From Bacteroidota bacterium (GTDB lineage: Bacteria > Bacteroidota > Bacteroidia > UKL13-3), in NCBI GenBank assembly GCA_018883485.1, contig VEQB01000060.1:1-9900 (forward strand): a DNA stretch of 9,900 nt. The letters run 5' to 3'. This document shows positions 6,095 to 9,900 of the stretch, piece by piece. Each line of letters opens with the position of its first letter. Within the stretch, counting starts at the first letter, position 1. A program made the translations under genes and the position numbers. The notes beneath the pieces are model-generated. The model made no database searches. It was not told the origin of the DNA and saw nothing but the letters and a program-made list of their open reading frames with translations.

Positions 6095-6931
6095 GTGATA
6101 CTGATTAAAGATCCTATTGCCCTTGAGGGGCTTATAAAAGCGAAAAAGGCCCAAAATTTAGCTATAGGTTTTGTGCCAACTATGGGTGCTTTGCACCTTG
6201 GCCATATTTCATTAATTGAAGAGGCAAAAGCAAATACCGATTTTGTGGTTTGCAGTATTTTTGTGAATCCAACACAGTTTAATAGCCCAACTGATTTAGC
6301 CAATTACCCAAGAACATTGGAGGCCGACTTGCTGCTTTTAGCTGCTGTTGGTTGTGATGTGCTCTTTCACCCAGAGGTTTCTCAAATTTACCAATCTAAG
6401 GAATTGAAACTTAGTGCTGCAGATTATGGTAATTTTATTCATGTTTTAGAAGGTGCCAAAAGGCCAGGGCATTTTGATGGTGTAATTACTATTCTCACAA
6501 AGTTGTTTAAAATAACACTTCCAAACCAGGTGTATTTTGGGCAAAAGGATTATCAACAGTGTATGGTAGTTCAAACCTTAATAGCTAGAGATTTTCCAAG
6601 TATTAAATTTAATAGGTGTGCTATTGTGCGGGAAGCCGATGGATTGGCTCTGAGCAGCAGAAATGTGCGTTTAACGAGAGAAGAAAGAGCTATTGCGCCA
6701 CAAATTTTTAAAACACTTCAATACTTATCTCAACAATGGCAAAAATTAGCCTGGGAAGCCGCGCTCAATGAAGCAAGAAGTAGCTTATCTAAGTTGCCTT
6801 TTGAGTTAGAATATTTAGAGGTTTGTGACCCCAATACTCTGGAAACTTTGCAGGATTATTCTGCCAATGCTGTTGTTTTAGTTGCAGTTAATTTAGGTTC
6901 AACCCGTTTAATTGATAACCATATTTTATAA
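6095..6931 (+). CDS. panC: Pantothenate synthetase (pantoate--beta-alanine ligase)
   Basis: The enzyme joins pantoate and beta-alanine with ATP, via pantoyl-adenylate, to make pantothenate for coenzyme A; it acts in the cytosol as a dimer. The product is 278 residues, a normal length. Diagnostic motifs: PTMGALHLGH (28-37, the HxGH nucleotide-binding signature), FVNPTQF (56-62), EGAKRPGHFDGV (119-130), GQKDYQQ (149-155), READGLALSSRN (179-190, KMSKS-like loop) and AVNLGSTRLIDN (264-275) at the C-terminus. The start is GTG at 6095-6097: an in-frame TAA at 6080-6082 bars extension, and VILIKDPIALEGL aligns with the family N-terminus. panD, panB and panE are not in the window. The gene diverges from the GT5-like gene and is followed 47 bases later by lutB. 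Every active-site motif is intact. Confidence 0.97.
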   Translation: MILIKDPIALEGLIKAKKAQNLAIGFVPTMGALHLGHISLIEEAKANTDFVVCSIFVNPTQFNSPTDLANYPRTLEADLLLLAAVGCDVLFHPEVSQIYQSKELKLSAADYGNFIHVLEGAKRPGHFDGVITILTKLFKITLPNQVYFGQKDYQQCMVVQTLIARDFPSIKFNRCAIVREADGLALSSRNVRLTREERAIAPQIFKTLQYLSQQWQKLAWEAALNEARSSLSKLPFELEYLEVCDPNTLETLQDYSANAVVLVAVNLGSTRLIDNHIL

Positions 6932-6934
6932 AAG

Positions 6935-6964
6935 TTTAAAATTAGCAGCAAATATTTACATTTG
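6935..6964 (+). promoter_or_regulatory. Bacteroidota-type promoter for the lutB-like gene
   Basis: TACATTTG at 6957-6964 is an exact TAnnTTTG box. TTTA at 6935-6938, 18 bases upstream, approximates the TTTG -33 element. The ATG is 14 bases past the box, giving a very short leader. This suggests lutB is transcribed independently of panC, although readthrough across the 47-base gap is also possible. Confidence 0.5.
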
Positions 6965-6978
6965 AAAAAACTCCTCAT

Positions 6979-8355
6979 ATGCGCCCGCATGAAGCCTTTA
7001 TAGCAGAACTAAATAAACAGATTACAAATAATAGCCATCAAAAGGCAGCGCAATTGCTGCAACATTTCGATAGCAGAAGGCTAAAAGCGCTGTCTTATTT
7101 TCAAAATTTAGAATTGGCCAAGCAACGTGCTGCTTACATACGATGGAAAGTAACTGAGAGCTTAGATAAATATTTAGTAGATTTTGAGGCCTCCGTTTTG
7201 CGCAAAGGTGGTAAAGTAGTATGGGCTTATGACGCAGCAAATGCGCTTCAAGAATTAGATCAAATTATTTTAAGAACCAAAAGCAAGAAAATAGTAAAAA
7301 GCAAGACCTCCCTTGCAAGTGAAATTGGTTTAATGGCTCATTTAAAAGGTAATAAAGATTTGGTGGTTAACGAAACAGATGTTGGGGATTTTTTAATTGA
7401 ATTAACCAAAGAGTCTCCTTTTCATCCCGTATTGCCTGCGGCTAACCTAAAGTATGGTGAAATAAATAAAAAATTAAATACCGCGATTAGGTCGTCACTT
7501 GAAGCAGATAACCAAGAATTGATGAGTGATTTGCGTGAGGAAACTAGAAGGAATTATCTTGAAGCCGACCTCGGAATAACTGGAGCGAATTTTTTAATTG
7601 CCGATGCAGGTATGGTTGCGATATCGGAAAATGAGGGTAACGCTCGTTTGTGTTACACGTTTGCTAAAACACATGTAGTCTTAGCATCCATAGATAAGAT
7701 TATTCCAAGCATTAGCGATTTAGAGTTGTTTTTTTCGCTCCTTTCTACGCATGCCTCTGGACAACAACTCTCGGCATTCAATACCATAGTTGGTCCAGCC
7801 ACAAGAGAAGAGCTGGATGGCCCGCAAGAGTTTATTGTGATTTTAATAGACAATGGGAGGTCTTCGGTAATGGCTTCTCAAGATCAACGACAAGCTCTAT
7901 CTTGTATTGGTTGCGGTGCTTGCCACAATGTTTGTCCGGTATTTACTGCTAGCGGTGGCACAGCCCTATATCAAGGTGCCAAAAGCGGCCCAATTGGCCA
8001 AGTATTAAATCCTTTGCAAAGCGATTTAGAGGCCTATAAACATTTAAGTAATGCCTCTACTTTATGCGGCAGATGCACAGATGTTTGCCCAGTAAAAATT
8101 GATTTACATAACCATTTGGCAAGAAATAGGCACGATATTGTTAGCCAAGGACTTGAAAAAACAGGTGAAAAATTTGGTTGGTATACCTGGAAAAAATTTA
8201 TGTTGAACCGAAAAAATATGAATAGGCCTGCCGGTATAAAGGGTTTTACGCTAAAGCAATTTTATAAAAGTGAATGGGGCGAACAGCGAGAGTTTCCTAA
8301 GCTAGCAGAAAAAACATTTAACCAATTATGGCGCGAAGCGCAAGGTGAGGTTTAA
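6979..8355 (+). CDS. lutB: LutB-like LUD-domain iron-sulfur protein
   Basis: LutB is the iron-sulfur subunit of the LutABC system that oxidises L-lactate to pyruvate in the cytosol. The 458-residue product has the LUD domain in the first two thirds, with GITGANFLIADAG (199-211) and SENEGNAR (216-223) as family hallmarks and DGPQEFIVILIDNGRS (280-295) at its end. A ferredoxin-like part follows: CIGCGACHNVCPV (Cys309, 312, 315, 319) and CGRCTDVCPVKI (Cys363, 366, 370), ligands for two 4Fe-4S clusters. A C-terminal Trp/Lys-rich tail typical of LutB completes it. The ATG at 6979 follows a promoter box closely. No lutA or lutC is adjacent: panC lies upstream and a convergent moxR four bases downstream. 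It may act with partners elsewhere or serve a different electron-transfer role. Family assignment is firm; the lactate role is inferred from homology only. Confidence 0.9.
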   Translation: MRPHEAFIAELNKQITNNSHQKAAQLLQHFDSRRLKALSYFQNLELAKQRAAYIRWKVTESLDKYLVDFEASVLRKGGKVVWAYDAANALQELDQIILRTKSKKIVKSKTSLASEIGLMAHLKGNKDLVVNETDVGDFLIELTKESPFHPVLPAANLKYGEINKKLNTAIRSSLEADNQELMSDLREETRRNYLEADLGITGANFLIADAGMVAISENEGNARLCYTFAKTHVVLASIDKIIPSISDLELFFSLLSTHASGQQLSAFNTIVGPATREELDGPQEFIVILIDNGRSSVMASQDQRQALSCIGCGACHNVCPVFTASGGTALYQGAKSGPIGQVLNPLQSDLEAYKHLSNASTLCGRCTDVCPVKIDLHNHLARNRHDIVSQGLEKTGEKFGWYTWKKFMLNRKNMNRPAGIKGFTLKQFYKSEWGEQREFPKLAEKTFNQLWREAQGEV

Positions 8356-8359
8356 ACAA

Positions 8360-9325
8360 TTATAAGAGTTGTGCAATAATTTTTTCTGCACTCACCCCTT
8401 CAGCCTCTGCTTTGTAATTTCTAATTAAACGATGTCTTAATACATTGGCCGCTATTGCTTTTACATCTTCTATATCTGGTGAATATTTTCCATTGATTAA
8501 GGCATGGCATTTTGCGCCAAGTATTAAAAATTGGCCAGCTCTTGGTCCAGCACCATACTCTAAGAAATCATTTGCCACAGGATGGGCATTGGGTGTGTTA
8601 GGTCTAGTTTTGCTTACTAAATTTACCGCATAGGTTAATACGTTATCTGTTACTGGTACGCGACGAACCAACTGTTGGAAATATAAAATTTCTTGGGCGT
8701 GCAATATGGTTTTTAGTTCTGGTTTTAGATTTTGTGTGGTGCTTCTTACTACTTCAATTTCTTCTTCAAGCCTAGGATAATCTAAAAGCACATTAAACAT
8801 AAACCGGTCTAGTTGCGCTTCTGGCAATGGGTAAGTTCCTTCTTGCTCGATAGGATTTTGTGTAGCCAAAACAAAAAAGGGCTCTATTAGGTGGTGTAAT
8901 TTACCTCCAATAGTAACCGATTTTTCTTGCATGGCTTCTAATAAGGCAGCTTGGGTTTTTGGAGGTGTTCTATTGATTTCATCGGCTAAAATAATATTTG
9001 CGAATAAAGGACCTCTCATGAATTTAAATACCCTGTTTTCATCTAGTATTTCGGAACCTGTAATGTCGCTTGGCATTAAGTCTGGGGTAAATTGAATGCG
9101 ACTAAAATTTAAATCCAACACTTGAGAAATAGATTTAATTAAGAGGGTTTTAGCTAAACCAGGTAATCCTATAAGAAGGGAATGGCCATTACAAAAAATG
9201 GAGATAAGCACCGCATCAACAACTTCATGTTGACCAATAATAGCTTTTGAAATTTCTTGTTTTAAATCTTTATATTTTTGGTTTAAAGCTATGGCTGCAG
9301 CTTTGTCGTTTTCAAATTGAATCAT
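8360..9325 (-). CDS. MoxR-family AAA+ ATPase
   Basis: The product is a 321-residue cytosolic AAA+ ATPase of the MoxR clade, thought to act as chaperones in assembling or activating protein complexes, often with von Willebrand factor A-domain partners. Motifs in order: GQHEVVDAVL (31-40), Walker A GLPGLAKT (53-60, with the Ala-Lys form usual in MoxR), Walker B IILADE (111-116), EINRTPPKTQAALLEAMQE (116-134), sensor 1 in ATQNPIEQEGTYPLPEAQLD (154-173), sensor 2 GPRAGQ (260-265), and the C-terminal lid helices. The start ATG at 9323-9325 gives MIQFENDKAA. It lies 15 bases after the SurA-like gene in the same direction, so the two probably share an mRNA. No DUF58 or VWA partner follows, because the operon ends here against convergent lutB. 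Confidence 0.94.
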   Translation of the reverse strand: MIQFENDKAAAIALNQKYKDLKQEISKAIIGQHEVVDAVLISIFCNGHSLLIGLPGLAKTLLIKSISQVLDLNFSRIQFTPDLMPSDITGSEILDENRVFKFMRGPLFANIILADEINRTPPKTQAALLEAMQEKSVTIGGKLHHLIEPFFVLATQNPIEQEGTYPLPEAQLDRFMFNVLLDYPRLEEEIEVVRSTTQNLKPELKTILHAQEILYFQQLVRRVPVTDNVLTYAVNLVSKTRPNTPNAHPVANDFLEYGAGPRAGQFLILGAKCHALINGKYSPDIEDVKAIAANVLRHRLIRNYKAEAEGVSAEKIIAQLL

Positions 9326-9340
9326 ATGGTTTTTGCTATC

Positions 9341-9900
9341 TTATTTGTTGGAACCCCAGCCTTTAAGTTGCGGGCATTCGCTGTAAGGTTGGTTAATTTG
9401 AATAAAAAATTCTTTTCTATAACGTTCTATCCATTTCTCTCTTGTTTCTTTTTGTTTTTTCTCAAAAGCTAGTGCTTGTAGTTTTTGATAATCATCTTTC
9501 ATATTGGCTCTATGGGGAGGTGTTTCGCTTTTGAGGTAAAATATGCGCCAAGCCTTTTTTTGGTCTTGGCCAGGCATAAAAAATAATTCAGGTTCAGAAA
9601 TTTCTCCAACCTCCATGTCTTGCACATTTATATTTAACTCTTTAGAAAGTAAATCTACCGGAATATGACCATTCCCTTGAATTCCTGCGCCTATTATTCC
9701 ACCAGCGCCTCGCGTGTTTTCATCCATAGAATAACGTTTAGCTGCTAATTCAAATGAAATAGAATCTGCCTTTATCATCATCATTAAAGTATCTATTCTA
9801 TTTTTAGCAATTTCTACATCGCTTGCATAGATTTTTGGCATAATTAAAATATGCCTTACATTCATTTCCTCTCCTCTGCGTTGTATGGCTTGTATAATAT
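9341..9900 (-). CDS. SurA-like periplasmic peptidyl-prolyl cis-trans isomerase, N-terminus outside window
   Basis: The open frame runs from the right edge to a TAA at 9341-9343, giving 185 visible residues (C-terminal part only). The ATG at 9863-9865 is internal: the frame continues upstream as IIQAIQRRGEE, which flows directly into the parvulin opening MNVRHILIMP. The PpiC/parvulin domain shows RHILI, a FELAAKRYSMDE segment and GGIIGAGI, and ends at AWRIFYLKSETPPHRANM. A charged helix follows (KKQKETREKWIERYRKE) and then a C-terminal tail ending GWGSNK. In SurA-type proteins this domain assists folding of outer-membrane proteins in the periplasm. The signal peptide and chaperone domain would lie beyond the edge and cannot be checked. 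It is followed 15 bases later by moxR. Assignment to parvulin isomerases is secure; calling it SurA rests on the context and tail. Confidence 0.88.
   Translation of the reverse strand, partial: IIQAIQRRGEEMNVRHILIMPKIYASDVEIAKNRIDTLMMMIKADSISFELAAKRYSMDENTRGAGGIIGAGIQGNGHIPVDLLSKELNINVQDMEVGEISEPELFFMPGQDQKKAWRIFYLKSETPPHRANMKDDYQKLQALAFEKKQKETREKWIERYRKEFFIQINQPYSECPQLKGWGSNK

Noticed and set aside
6022..6303. 93-codon minus-strand open frame over the panC start
   Set aside because: Mostly antisense to the well-supported panC and would run through the divergent promoter region; no family resemblance.
7022..7853. Two minus-strand open frames (7022-7240, 7653-7853) inside lutB
   Set aside because: Antisense shadows of a strongly supported gene.
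8331..8341. GCGC-GAA-GCGC hairpin as lutB terminator
   Set aside because: Sits within the lutB coding region before the stop, with a 4-base stem and no T-run directly after.
8445..8633. 62-codon plus-strand open frame
   Set aside because: Antisense shadow inside moxR.

Overview
The window looks like chromosomal DNA of a Bacteroidota bacterium. The evidence is a DUF4270 lipoprotein, a half-length GT5 'glycogen/starch synthase' beside panC, SurA-MoxR gene order, promoter boxes of the TAnnTTTG type in place of classical -10 elements, and AT-rich intergenic DNA. No mobile element, CRISPR array, tRNA or rRNA was seen. Most of it is housekeeping or conserved accessory content.

Left part (minus strand, read right to left from about 6013 to 1): a promoter box at 6006-6013 precedes a tightly packed cluster. 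It holds a truncated GT5-like protein (5163-5981), a DUF4270 lipoprotein that overlaps it by 29 bases (3824-5191), a type I-beta DAHP synthase that starts with TTG two bases further on (2802-3821), and glmS (920-2761) after a 40-base gap. A gene-poor stretch of about 520 bases follows (398-919). Then comes a hotdog-fold acyl-CoA thioesterase of the PaaI/YdiI type that runs off the left edge and probably has its own promoter near 510-541. GlmS makes glucosamine-6-phosphate for peptidoglycan and LPS, and DAHP synthase opens the shikimate pathway. The GT5-like/lipoprotein pair has no assigned function.

Middle (plus strand): panC (6095-6931, GTG start) is divergent from the GT5-like gene, sharing a 113-base intergenic region. 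It is followed by a lutB-like LUD/ferredoxin protein (6979-8355) with its own promoter box. No lutA or lutC lies next to this lutB in the window.

Right part (minus strand): a MoxR AAA+ ATPase (8360-9325) and the C-terminal part of a SurA-like parvulin isomerase (9341-9900, cut by the right edge) form a second minus-strand operon. It ends tail-to-tail with lutB, four bases apart.

The least explained elements are the GT5-like/DUF4270 pair, whose GT5 half lacks the C-terminal domain and has altered catalytic motifs; the His-to-Asn change in the thioesterase active-site loop; the short open frames between glmS and the thioesterase; and the solitary lutB. No clearly new multi-gene system was found. 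The GT5-like/DUF4270 pair is the best candidate for an undescribed function.
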